Source: Bacillota bacterium
GTDB taxonomy: Bacteria > Bacillota > Negativicutes > Sporomusales > CTSoil-080
Length of the DNA stretch: 64,000 bases
Assembly: GCA_017889625.1 (NCBI GenBank)
Contig: JAGGAD010000017.1
Location: forward strand, 24,790-88,789
Reading direction: 5' to 3'
Made by a program: the position numbers and the translations under genes. This document shows positions 44,465 through 53,350 of this stretch, in pieces. Every line of letters begins with the position of its first letter. The stretch's first letter is position 1. Below the pieces are notes generated by a model that did not search any database, was not told the origin of the DNA, and saw only the letters and a list, made by a program, of their open reading frames with translations.

Positions 44465-46177
44465 CTAGACCTTAAATTTATTAATCACTTCTTGTAATTG
44501 ATCAGCAAGTGTAGCCAAGTGCTGGCTTGAAGATGCTATTTCTTCCATTGAGGCTGACTGTTCTTCAGTAGCTGCTGAAATGTGTTGCGCCTGACCAGCA
44601 GATTTTTTACTTAGGTCATCTATCGTTTTAACTGTACTGGCAATGTGCTGACTACTATCAGCCATTTGTTGGGCAGACGTTGTAATTTCTCTAATCCGAC
44701 TTGAAACCTGAGTGACTAACTCGGAGATTTCATTAAAAGCTATTCCTGCGGCATTGACTACCTCAGCACCAATCTTAACTTCCCTCGTTCCATCGTTCAT
44801 CGCCAGTACGGCCTTATTCGTTTCTTCTTGAACCGCCTCAATTAAACTAGCAATTTGTTTTGTTGACTCCTGTGATTGCTCAGCAAGCTTTCTAACTTCT
44901 TCTGCTACAACGGAAAATCCCCGTCCTTGCTCTCCTGCTCGCGCAGCCTCAATAGCTGCATTAAGGGCCAAAAGATTGGTTTGGGACGCAATTGCCGATA
45001 TAGTATCAATAATCTGACCAATTGCCTGGGATCGTTCGCCCAGCTTAACGACTACTGCAGCCGAAGCATTTACCGTGTTTTCAATATGGGTCATCTGATT
45101 AATTACTTTATCCACGACTTTTCCGCCGTTCCTTGCTTTATCAGCTGCCTGAGCGGACTGAACTGCCACTTGATTAGTATTGGCAGCGATTTGTTGGCTA
45201 CTTGTTGCTATTTGTTCCATCACCGCAGATGTTTCCGTAACTGCATTCATTTGTTCCGTAGAACCTACAGCAATATCTGAAATTGCCCCCGCTACTTGAT
45301 TAGTCGCTTGAGCTGTTTGTTCAGCATTGCTGGTTAACTCTTCTGCTGCGGAAGCTACTTGCTCAGAAGATTGCGCTACTTGCTTAACTATTTGACGTAA
45401 ATTCTTCGTCATCTCATTAAAAGTGCTGGCTAACCGACCAATTTCATCATTACTATGCACATCAATTGTTTTCGTTAAATCGCCACCACTATCAGCCATT
45501 TCACGCAATTTGCCAATTATAAGTTCTAGCGGTTGGGTGATGGTTCTTCGCGAAAACCAATATGTAAATACTAGCGCAGCAATAATCAGGAAGAGATCCG
45601 CTAGCATAATAACCACGGTTACCCTCGAAACGGTTCTTTCTACATCATCTACATTAATACCTGTGCAAACTACCCAGCCCCAAGGCTCATAGAGTTTCGC
45701 ATACACCCGACGATGCAACGGATCAGATATATTAGGTTTAGCATACCAAAGATTTTCGTAGAAACCGCTTTCCTTATTTTGTACTGCTCCATCGATATAG
45801 TCTTTTACCGTATACTTACCTTTTATATCCTTTTTATCGCTCCTATCCTCCCCAACCGTTTCTGGCTGATCACCATGCATAATATTGATGTAATTGGTAT
45901 TGTCAATCCAGAAATACTCTGTTTGCGCATAACGAATTTTGCTTGTAACTTCAATTGCTCTAGCCTGCGCCTCTTCTTTTGTTATTAATCCGGTTTTAGC
46001 CATATCAGCATAATAATTAATAATCGAATATACACTTTCCACATTGCTCTTGAGCTGCAGATCTTTTTCCTGATAAATGGCCTCTTTCACTTGTGGAATA
46101 ACATAAAAATAACTCAACAAGGTGAATAATACAATCGGCACAATTATTATCAAAATTAATTTATTAATGAGTTTCAT
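44465..46177 (-). CDS. Methyl-accepting chemotaxis protein with Cache sensor
   Basis: A 570-residue chemoreceptor. N-terminal membrane helix, extracytoplasmic single-Cache domain of about 150 residues ([30 protein letters not shown]), second helix, HAMP, then the MCP signalling domain with the hairpin tip [20 protein letters not shown]. The sCache_2 type often senses small carboxylates. It lies directly beyond the transporter/lyase operon, convergent with it. A sigma-28-like promoter is visible upstream. Confidence 0.93.
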   Translation of the reverse strand: MKLINKLILIIIVPIVLFTLLSYFYVIPQVKEAIYQEKDLQLKSNVESVYSIINYYADMAKTGLITKEEAQARAIEVTSKIRYAQTEYFWIDNTNYINIMHGDQPETVGEDRSDKKDIKGKYTVKDYIDGAVQNKESGFYENLWYAKPNISDPLHRRVYAKLYEPWGWVVCTGINVDDVERTVSRVTVVIMLADLFLIIAALVFTYWFSRRTITQPLELIIGKLREMADSGGDLTKTIDVHSNDEIGRLASTFNEMTKNLRQIVKQVAQSSEQVASAAEELTSNAEQTAQATNQVAGAISDIAVGSTEQMNAVTETSAVMEQIATSSQQIAANTNQVAVQSAQAADKARNGGKVVDKVINQMTHIENTVNASAAVVVKLGERSQAIGQIIDTISAIASQTNLLALNAAIEAARAGEQGRGFSVVAEEVRKLAEQSQESTKQIASLIEAVQEETNKAVLAMNDGTREVKIGAEVVNAAGIAFNEISELVTQVSSRIREITTSAQQMADSSQHIASTVKTIDDLSKKSAGQAQHISAATEEQSASMEEIASSSQHLATLADQLQEVINKFKV

Positions 46178-46228
46178 AAAATCCTCCCCAATTACAAATA
46201 CATTTACTTCAAGTGCCGGTAAAGCTCA

Positions 46229-46255
46229 TTTTCGGCCTTTTTGTCCGTATATTTC
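46229..46255 (-). promoter_or_regulatory. Sigma-28 (FliA/SigD)-like promoter of the chemoreceptor
   Basis: On the minus strand GAAA (46252-46255), a 15-bp spacer and GCCGAAAA (46229-46236) match the motility consensus TAAA-N15-GCCGATAA with two mismatches. The MCP start is about 50 bp downstream. Confidence 0.6.
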
Positions 46256-46288
46256 TTTTCTTGCTTGACCACGTAATAGACCTTACTG

Positions 46289-46504
46289 TTATTTCCGTGA
46301 TTTTATTTCCTGTTCAGTCAAAACGTCGATAAACGCGGTCAAGAGTTGATCTTCGGCCTGGCAGCTCTGTTTGTAATACCAATCACGAACCAACTTGTCA
46401 ATTTCTGCGTCACTACCTTCAACCTTATAAGGATAGACACAAATTAGTTTTTTGGTCACCTTGTCTCTCAACCCAATTTTTTCTGCATGTTCAAGTTTAC
46501 CCAT
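46289..46504 (-). CDS. Small protein of unknown function
   Basis: A 71-residue charged, probably helical protein with KKLICVYPYKVEGSDAEIDK and DWYYKQSC. The start at 46504 is 8 nt after AAAGGGGA. No membrane segment and no family recognised. It is upstream of the chemoreceptor gene on the same strand but separated by the sigma-28-like promoter. Confidence 0.55.
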   Translation of the reverse strand: MGKLEHAEKIGLRDKVTKKLICVYPYKVEGSDAEIDKLVRDWYYKQSCQAEDQLLTAFIDVLTEQEIKSRK

Positions 46505-46728
46505 ACCGGCATCCCCTTTCAAACTATTGTTTAATAACAACATCTAAAATATTATGGTTTAATAAATTTATTTTCAGCACTTCCGCCAAAGCTCTTAGGT
46601 AAAGCGTCACTGCTTCTTCTTATTAAATATCTAGCGGCATAGCAAATGAATCGCCTACATTTGCTATGCCAACTAATTAATTGCATAGTTTATTCAAAAA
46701 AACTTCTTATACTATTAGGAACGATAGT

Positions 46729-46968
46729 TTATAGTTTCTTATGCGTTCCATCACAGAAGGGGGGCTTATTGGTTTGCTTGCACGCACACAAATAAGCGGT
46801 TTCTTCTTTTTCCGCCGTAAATGCCAGCGGTGTAAATGCCGTTCCTTGGTGTGATCCATCACAAAATGGCTGTTTAGCACTTTTTCCACAGGCACACCAA
46901 TAATAGGTCTCGCCTTTCTTAAGTTCAACCGCAATCGGACTTTTTTGGCTGATTACCGGTTCTTCCAT
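46729..46968 (-). CDS. CDGSH iron-sulfur domain protein (two CDGSH motifs)
   Basis: A 79-residue protein with two CDGSH-type [2Fe-2S] sites: CACGKSAKQPFCDGSH and CACKQTNKPPFCDGTH, each with three Cys and one His ligand. Such tandem-motif proteins are small redox or iron-sulfur-transfer proteins. Start at 46968 (MEEPVI) is preferred because GGAG is 8 nt upstream; an ATG two codons earlier is only 2 nt from it. Confidence 0.9.
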   Translation of the reverse strand: MEEPVISQKSPIAVELKKGETYYWCACGKSAKQPFCDGSHQGTAFTPLAFTAEKEETAYLCACKQTNKPPFCDGTHKKL

Positions 46969-47010
46969 ATCCATTTCTCCTTCAGGTTAATTTTCTATTA
47001 ATCAAGTACA

Positions 47011-47172
47011 TTAATAGACTAGTTTAACATTCGGCTGTAACGCTTGCTTTAAAAGCGGAACAAGCGTATAAATCCCCCACAATGTCATAGTCGGCATTAG
47101 CACGACTGGGGAACTTGGTCCTAACGGTTCTTTGGTTTTAAATTTACACGATGAATGATAGAACCTAATGAA
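47011..47172 (-). pseudogene. Possible 3' gene fragment
   Basis: An open frame of about 54 codons ends at 47011 with a TAA. Its end has protein-like composition (SSPVVLMPTMTLWGIYTL then PLLKQALQ) but there is no start with a ribosome site. It may be the remains of a longer membrane or enzyme gene, or chance. The rest of 46975-47599 is AT-rich with no gene. Confidence 0.25.
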
Positions 47173-47215
47173 TCATCTTATGAATAAATATTCGCGATTC
47201 ATTATAATAATTGTT

Positions 47216-47233
47216 TTATAATAATTATTATAA
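47216..47233. promoter_or_regulatory. 18-bp AT palindrome resembling a PerR/Fur box
   Basis: TTATAATAATTATTATAA is a perfect palindrome and close to the PerR consensus TTATAATNATTATAA, though longer. It lies between the CDGSH gene (minus) and the FAD oxidoreductase gene (plus), about 250 and 370 bp away. Confidence 0.35.
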
Positions 47234-47599
47234 TCCTTAATGTTATTTCTGTCAAAAATTTCTATATAGTAATAGTTTTCGTTACATTTTAAATGTATAT
47301 GCTTATTATTTGTGGCAAAGTCTTTAAAGGCTTTCATACACAAAATCATTGATAAAATTCATATCATTACCGCTAATTGGCCTGGCTTTTTACAAATATA
47401 AAAGCTACTACCAAAATTACAATAATAAGACATTGATAAAAGTTGCTCGGAAGAAACTGTTAATGATATTATTAATGCGGGAAAGCTATTGCTATAAAAT
47501 GCGCTCTAACGAAATTATCCAGCACAGTGGCCCTGATTCACAATTGTTTCCAAATAAATGCATTTTACTCTTATGTATAACTATGAGGGAGGCTATGAA

Positions 47600-49039
47600 A
47601 TGGAGTATAAAACACAGATAGCTGTAATCGGAGGAGGAGCTTCGGGCATGTCTGCAGCAGCGGCTGCTGCAGAAGCGGGAGCGTCGGTTGTCGTAATAGA
47701 AGCTAATGCAGTGGTCGGTGGCAACGGACTGTTTCCAAGGGGAATTTTCGGCGTGGACAGTTATGTGCAAAGACGAAAGCTAATTTTTGCGGATACTGAT
47801 GCAGTTTTTATAAATTGTATGGAGTATTCCCATTGGAAGCTCGACGGAAGGCTGGTTCGAACCCTTATTGACAAAAGCGGCGATACCATAGGCTGGCTGG
47901 AAAATAAAGGCGTTAAATTTACTGACGTAGTGCACCACATCCCTAATCAAACACCCGAGGTATTTCATATCACCGCTACTGAATTGAACGCCGGAAAAGC
48001 TATTATAGATGCCTTGAATACTTATTGTGAAAAATCCGGCGTAAGAATTTTAACAGCAACAAGGGCAAAAAATCTGCTGTTCAACGGAAGCGGTCTTATA
48101 AACGGAGTTCTGTGTGAAAGTAAAGACGGTGAAACCGTCAAGGTTGAAGCTGAAAAAGTAATTATCTGTACAGGTGGGTTTGCCGGAAATCCTGAACTCA
48201 TATCGGAGTATTATCCAAAATTTGATCCTTCTCAAGTTGCTCAAGGCGCGGGAATGCGGCATAATGGTGACGGAATAAAGCTGGCGCTTGAGGCCGGTGC
48301 CAGTATAGAAGGCAATTTCGCCATGGAAATAGCTGCGCCAAAGATAAAAGGATACATACCTCTAAACCTTCTTATCGGGAAACCACACAATATCTGGGTA
48401 AACTCTTTGGGCAAAAGATTTACCAATGAGGAAATAGTCTATGATTTTACTATGGCGACAAATGCCTGCCTCCGTCAACCCGGAGCTGCGGTCTGGGTTT
48501 TATTTGACAGCGCTATGCTTGAAAAAGACTTGATTGAAGGACGCGATATCATTGAACTTATCCATATACCCCTCGATGCCGAGAATCATCTTGAAGAAAC
48601 CATTGCCGCGGCAAAAAAAGGGGGAATTCTGAAGGTTTCGGATAATCTTTCTGGTATTGCCGAATTTATCGGCTGCTGCTTTGATTCTTTAAAAAATACA
48701 GTGGAAGAGTATAATTTATTCTGCGATAAAAACCGCGACTCAATTTTCGCCAAAAAAAGGCGTTATTTGTATCCCCTTACAACCCCGCCCTATTATGCGG
48801 TAAAAGCCGGTCCCGATATGATCATAACCCATGGTGGCATCAGAGTTAACGAACGGTTTGAAGGTTTAAACGACCGGTTTGAATCTATACCAAACCTCTA
48901 CGTCGCTGGGGTCGATTTCGGCGGGGCTGATGCCGATGTCTATAACGTGTCAATGAGCGGCCACGGCTTTGGCTTTGCGGTTAACTCAGGGCGTATGGCC
49001 GGTGAAAACTCCGCCAAGTCAGTTTTGGACACTCATTAA
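47600..49039 (+). CDS. FAD-dependent oxidoreductase, fumarate reductase/ketosteroid dehydrogenase type
   Basis: A 479-residue FAD_binding_2 family flavoprotein. The dinucleotide motif is GGGASGMSAAAAAAEAGASV, followed by GGNGLFPRG; the C-terminal flavin motif is LYVAGVDFGGADADVYN. The catalytic-domain region TPPYYAVKAGPDMIITHGG matches the substrate loop of FrdA-like flavoproteins. There is no signal peptide, haem motif or FMN domain, so it is a soluble reductase needing an external donor. The ATG at 47600 follows GAGGGAGG by 7 nt. Substrate unknown. Confidence 0.85.
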   Translation: MEYKTQIAVIGGGASGMSAAAAAAEAGASVVVIEANAVVGGNGLFPRGIFGVDSYVQRRKLIFADTDAVFINCMEYSHWKLDGRLVRTLIDKSGDTIGWLENKGVKFTDVVHHIPNQTPEVFHITATELNAGKAIIDALNTYCEKSGVRILTATRAKNLLFNGSGLINGVLCESKDGETVKVEAEKVIICTGGFAGNPELISEYYPKFDPSQVAQGAGMRHNGDGIKLALEAGASIEGNFAMEIAAPKIKGYIPLNLLIGKPHNIWVNSLGKRFTNEEIVYDFTMATNACLRQPGAAVWVLFDSAMLEKDLIEGRDIIELIHIPLDAENHLEETIAAAKKGGILKVSDNLSGIAEFIGCCFDSLKNTVEEYNLFCDKNRDSIFAKKRRYLYPLTTPPYYAVKAGPDMIITHGGIRVNERFEGLNDRFESIPNLYVAGVDFGGADADVYNVSMSGHGFGFAVNSGRMAGENSAKSVLDTH

Positions 49040-49188
49040 CATAATTTCATACTATCTTTAAACAATGTTTCTTCATTAGGTTTTATCAAGATCGCATGTT
49101 ATTGCAATTAAAAATTAAAATACAATGCCGCAAGCACTACGACGATTAAACCGTAATACTTGCGGCATACTGATGATACTATTTTAGA

Positions 49189-49572
49189 CTATCGTTTTGC
49201 CCTCTCCATGTATTGATTATAAGTTTTTTGATCTACTCCCATATTAGTAGCTATATCCTGCCAACTGTTATTATTAGTCTTCTTTAACAGGATTTCGTTT
49301 ATATTGCTAATGTGCACATTGGTACTATTGTTTTGACCAGCTAATAATCCAGCCATTACAATATCACTCGGTGAATATCCTTTTTCCATAAAATATGCAA
49401 CCACATCTTGGGAAGTAGCAATAGTATTCGCTACATCTACCTGAATTTTTTCTCGTTGATAGTTCCATTGAATAATGTCGTATTCATTATAATAGGCGTT
49501 ACAGATATTTGAATTTACTGCTCCGCCATAAATACATAACCCCATGAATATTGCTACAAATATCTTTTTTAT
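49189..49572 (-). CDS. Exported protein of unknown function (paralogue of 13433-13876)
   Basis: About 127 residues: a signal peptide (KKIFVAIFMGLCIYGG), a central YFMEKGYSPSDIVMAGLLAG, then NNSWQDIATNMGVDQ. This matches the protein at 13433-13876 in order and motif. GAGGAGGG at 49580-49587 lies inside the frame if the ATG at 49593 is used. The ATA at 49572, 8 nt after it, gives a normal MKKIF-type signal start, so ATA is the likely initiator. Confidence 0.72.
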   Translation of the reverse strand: MKKIFVAIFMGLCIYGGAVNSNICNAYYNEYDIIQWNYQREKIQVDVANTIATSQDVVAYFMEKGYSPSDIVMAGLLAGQNNSTNVHISNINEILLKKTNNNSWQDIATNMGVDQKTYNQYMERAKR

Positions 49573-49743
49573 AATGTTTCCCTCCTCTATCATGTTATAT
49601 TTTTATAATATGGAGATTTACAATATATGTGCAACATTGATGAGAAAAATAGAAGATCATTGCATGTTACTTCTAAATGCTAGTTATCACCAAGGAATAC
49701 ACGATTAATATTTTGAAAATAAAATTTATTCAAACAAAATAAT

Positions 49744-49800
49744 ACCGGGAACAGAAGAAGCATTTCTAGCTTCACCTGAACCCGGCTCTTACTTTTTACA
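49744..49800 (+). terminator. Hairpin in the 49573-49918 intergenic region
   Basis: CCGGG and CCCGG frame an interrupted stem with an inner GAAGC/GCTTC pairing, followed by TTACTTTTT. No plus-strand gene ends nearby. The stretch otherwise shows nothing. Confidence 0.35.
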
Positions 49801-49918
49801 CTATCGTTTCCTAACTTACATTTCAACAAATCTCATCAAGCATTGACAATTACCTGACTTTTCATTTTTATGGAAAGAGTATCTCATTGTTTCGTTTTTT
49901 GCACCAGAATCGTGAACG

Positions 49919-50839
49919 TTAAGTAAGGGAAAGCTTTTTCAACTCATTTTCCACGTCGCTTATGATCATATTGATAATTGGATTGACGTTGGATTCTTTC
50001 CAAAGGAGTCCTTTTCTAATGGTGTCACCGTCTTCAATTTTAATTAACCGTACATTCGGATCAATGCTAAGGATATTATCTTGGTTTACTATTGTAATGC
50101 CAAGTCCGGCCGATACATATAGAGGAAGATAGCTAACGGCTTGTACCAGCCGCATGGGGAGTTTTTTCACAAATTTAGATGAATCAATATAGTTGCTTAA
50201 GGTTTGCCGCATGGGCGGAGCGAAGCTCTCAAGTGCGACCATCATTAGCGGAAGGGTTTCTGTAATTCGGGCAATTCCGTGATAGTTTATTTTTTTTTGC
50301 CCGGCTGCCGAATGATTTTTTGAAACAGCCAGATAAAAGTGTTGCACGGAAAGTTGCTTACTTTTCATTCCGCTTGGCGGTTCTTCATCATAGAGCAGCG
50401 TCACTGCAATATCAATGGAACCGTCAATAAGTCCGTTGTATAAGGAAAGAAAGTCGCGGCGGCTAATGTTGATATCGATGTTAGGATATTTTTTTAACAG
50501 TGTTCCCATTGCCAAAACGAGCACATTATCCAGTACTTGATCTTCAAGCAAGGCAATAGTAAGCCGTCCAATTATCCCGGAGCTCACATCTTTTACTTCT
50601 TCTACCATATTTAAATAGGTGGGATAGAGCTCAATCAGACCCTTGTATAGGGCTGTTCCTGCCGGGGTGAGGCGGACGGTATTATTGCTGCGGATAAACA
50701 ACTGGACTTCTAATTCCTTTTCAATCGCTGCAATCTGGCGGCTGAGGGAGGGTTGGGTGATATAGAGCCGTTCCGCCGCTGCCGTGAAGCTCAACTGCTC
50801 CGCCGCGCACAAGAAATATTTCATTTGATCTGTTGTCAT
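49919..50839 (-). CDS. LysR-family regulator
   Basis: A 306-residue LysR-type regulator: N-terminal HTH (LSFTAAAERLYITQPSLSRQIAAIEKELE) and a C-terminal periplasmic-binding-like effector domain. It is divergent from the enoate-reductase-like gene, with 176 bp between the starts, so it probably controls that gene in response to its substrate. Confidence 0.9.
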   Translation of the reverse strand: MTTDQMKYFLCAAEQLSFTAAAERLYITQPSLSRQIAAIEKELEVQLFIRSNNTVRLTPAGTALYKGLIELYPTYLNMVEEVKDVSSGIIGRLTIALLEDQVLDNVLVLAMGTLLKKYPNIDINISRRDFLSLYNGLIDGSIDIAVTLLYDEEPPSGMKSKQLSVQHFYLAVSKNHSAAGQKKINYHGIARITETLPLMMVALESFAPPMRQTLSNYIDSSKFVKKLPMRLVQAVSYLPLYVSAGLGITIVNQDNILSIDPNVRLIKIEDGDTIRKGLLWKESNVNPIINMIISDVENELKKLSLT

Positions 50840-51015
50840 AATTTAAAGGCCCTTTCCCGGTGTATAAAGCTATTATACATATTTGCCAATAGCTAAGACA
50901 ATGAAAATCGCATTACGCCTATGCGATTAGGCTATGAGGAGATGCAAATATTCGTCTGTAAGCAATGAATCGTTAGCGCTATAATGGTAACAAAATATGG
51001 AAAGGGTGTTATGTT

Positions 51016-53016
51016 ATGAGCAAATATAATCATCTTTTATCACCAATACGTATTGGAAATGTCGTTTTAAAAAACAGGATGATTGCGTCTAATGCACTGC
51101 CTCATTTTTTACAAGGGCCAGAACCCTTCCCGGCCGAGCCTATTATCCATCATCTTGCGAACCTAGCTAAAAATGGAGCGGCAATCGTCACTTTTGCCGA
51201 CTGGACACACCCACATCAGCGCGAATCATTTAATGAAGATGGCAAACGCTTTCCTATGTTTAATATTAAGGACCCAAGCGTCCAGAATTACTTTTCCCAG
51301 ATAGCAGATGCCGTACATTTTTACGGCTCGAAAATATCTATTGCCATGATGAACTTCGGGCCCAAAGGGTATGGGGTATGCGACGAACCCCCGATGCCGG
51401 AAATTGAGGGCATGGATATGGGAAGCGCCCTGAAAAATGAAAAACACATTGAGCGACTCATGATAGGCAATACAGCCGGTATCAAAGCTATTACCGAAGA
51501 AATGCTTGGAAATGTAGTGGAAGAGCATGCCGAACGGGCTAAATTTTATCAAAATTTGGGATTTGATATGGCGACAATCCATATGGCCTATCGTTGGCCA
51601 CTGGCGGCTCAGTTTTTGTCTCCGCTTAGAAACAAAAGAACAGACCAGTATGGAGGAAGTCTTGAAAATCGAGTCCGCTTTCCGTTGGCAATTTGTCAAC
51701 GAATCAAAGAAGTATGCGGCAAAGATTTTTTAGTAGAGGTTTTAATCAGCGGCAATGAAGACGGCGGAGCCACTTTGGAAGATACCATTGACTTTGCCAA
51801 GCTGGCGGAAGGCAGCATTGATATTATTCAACTTAGGGCCGGTACCGCCACTGCTTCTCACCCTACTGGCTATAATTCTGTTGAAGGGGAACACCTGACC
51901 CTGCAATATGCGGAGGCCGTAAAGAAAAGCGGAGCAAAAGTTTTTGTTGCACCCATTGGCGGTTTCCAAAATCCAGATGAAAATGACGAATATATTGCCA
52001 CTGGAAAGGCCGATTTTATCGGCATGGCGCGTGCCTTTATCTGTGACTCCGAGTATTATAAAAAAATTTACTCAGGGAAGGCCAACGATATAGTACCATG
52101 CATTCGCTGCAACAAATGTCATGTGCCGTCAATGACAGGACCTTGGTCCAGCGTGTGCTCGGTTAACCCAGTGATAGGGCTGGCGCACCGAGTAAAACAG
52201 TTGGTTGCTCCAACCGGAGAAAAGTTGAAGGTAGCAGTAATCGGCGGCGGCCCTGCTGGTATGGAAGCTGCTATTATCGCAGCGAGACGCGGACATAAGG
52301 TTACTCTGTACGAAAAGAACAGCTATTTAGGAGGACAGCTTCGGCATGCAGATTTTTCGTCTTTCAAATGGCCATTGAAAAATTTTAAAGATTTTTTGGT
52401 TAGGCAATTAAAAAAAGAAAATGTCCAAGTAATGTTGAATACGGTGGCAAAACCTGCGCTTATACGAGAAGAAAAATATGATGCAGTTATTGCAGCGGTT
52501 GGAGCTGAGCCTAATATCCCGAATATACCAGGCGTGGAAAATAATTTTGTGCGGACAGCGCTCAGCGTTTATGGCGACCACGCCACTCTTGGTAAGCGGA
52601 TAGTAATCGTTGGCGGGTCAGAGACCGGTACTGAAACTGGCATATTTTTGGCTCAGAACGGGCACGAGGTTACAGTTCTTACTAGGCAGAACCGACTTGC
52701 GTCCGATGCTACCCCTATTCACTATATAGAAACTGTCCGCGACGTGTGGGAAGAGCTGGACAATTTCAGTTATATTACAAATACTAAAATAACTCGGATT
52801 GAAAAAGGCAAGATAATATACCTGGATGTTAATGGTCATGAGCAAACTGTTGAAGCCGATGATATTGTCATTTCAGGAGGTATGAATGCCTTGCGCGACG
52901 AGGCCATTTCTTTCTTTGGCACGGCAGAACGTTTCTTTATGGTCGGTGACTGTGAGAAGGTCGGTTGTGTCCAGACTTCTATGCGCACCGCATTTGGTGC
53001 TGCTTCGCAGTTATAA
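51016..53016 (+). CDS. 2-enoate/2,4-dienoyl-CoA reductase-type NADH:flavin oxidoreductase
   Basis: A 666-residue old-yellow-enzyme fusion. Residues 1 to about 370 form the FMN barrel (LSPIRIGNVVLKNRMI, EEHAERAKFYQNLGFDM, RTDQYGGSLENRVRFPL). A [4Fe-4S] cluster is bound by CIRCNKCHV and the later Cys of SSVCSVNP. The C-terminal half is an FAD/NAD domain (VIGGGPAGMEAAIIAARRG, IVIVGGSETGTETGIFL). Relatives (2-enoate reductase, FldZ, dienoyl-CoA reductase, BaiCD) reduce activated C=C bonds in anaerobes. Substrate open; the LysR neighbour is the likely regulator. Confidence 0.92.
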   Translation: MSKYNHLLSPIRIGNVVLKNRMIASNALPHFLQGPEPFPAEPIIHHLANLAKNGAAIVTFADWTHPHQRESFNEDGKRFPMFNIKDPSVQNYFSQIADAVHFYGSKISIAMMNFGPKGYGVCDEPPMPEIEGMDMGSALKNEKHIERLMIGNTAGIKAITEEMLGNVVEEHAERAKFYQNLGFDMATIHMAYRWPLAAQFLSPLRNKRTDQYGGSLENRVRFPLAICQRIKEVCGKDFLVEVLISGNEDGGATLEDTIDFAKLAEGSIDIIQLRAGTATASHPTGYNSVEGEHLTLQYAEAVKKSGAKVFVAPIGGFQNPDENDEYIATGKADFIGMARAFICDSEYYKKIYSGKANDIVPCIRCNKCHVPSMTGPWSSVCSVNPVIGLAHRVKQLVAPTGEKLKVAVIGGGPAGMEAAIIAARRGHKVTLYEKNSYLGGQLRHADFSSFKWPLKNFKDFLVRQLKKENVQVMLNTVAKPALIREEKYDAVIAAVGAEPNIPNIPGVENNFVRTALSVYGDHATLGKRIVIVGGSETGTETGIFLAQNGHEVTVLTRQNRLASDATPIHYIETVRDVWEELDNFSYITNTKITRIEKGKIIYLDVNGHEQTVEADDIVISGGMNALRDEAISFFGTAERFFMVGDCEKVGCVQTSMRTAFGAASQL

Positions 53017-53103
53017 GGAGCAATTTAGCTATACTGACTAATTTGCTCCCCAGGCTTAGAACTACTAATGCTACGTGAACAGCCTCTCGAAAACATAAAC
53101 TTG

Positions 53104-53166
53104 CCTTATAATAGATAAGCAGACAGCCCCCCCGATTGGATTGCTGTCTGCTTATCTATTATAAGG
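53104..53166. terminator. Long inverted repeat after the enoate reductase gene
   Basis: Arms of 24 bp (53104-53127 and 53143-53166), beginning CCTTATAATAGATAAGC, are exact reverse complements around a 15-nt loop with seven C's. No T-run follows, so it may be a terminator or a small palindromic repeat. The rest of 53017-53350 has no gene I can support. Confidence 0.6.
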
Positions 53167-53350
53167 ATACTAATCATTCAAAAACGACTTCTACCATTGC
53201 ATCGCCAGATAATTCCCCTATAAATATGCACTTTATTCTTTGGTTTTTAAATTCACCTCAGCCTCTAAGTTTATGGAATTATATCATGGCTTTATTTCTT
53301 GCACCAAGACCTCGGTAATTAGTTATGCTTTCAGCATCTATATTTGATAG

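Noticed and set aside
46205..46285. Minus-strand frame ending in ENELYRHLK that could be a 22-33 residue protein
   Set aside because: It has only a weak GTG start and coincides with the sigma-28-like promoter of the chemoreceptor, which explains the sequence better.
47349..47599. 90-codon plus-strand frame upstream of the FAD oxidoreductase
   Set aside because: It overlaps the well-supported start at 47600 in a different frame, and its AT-rich composition gives no protein-like motif; I treat the stretch as non-coding.
53136..53318. 60-codon plus-strand frame after the enoate reductase gene
   Set aside because: It begins inside the long inverted repeat, lacks a ribosome site and has no recognisable pattern.
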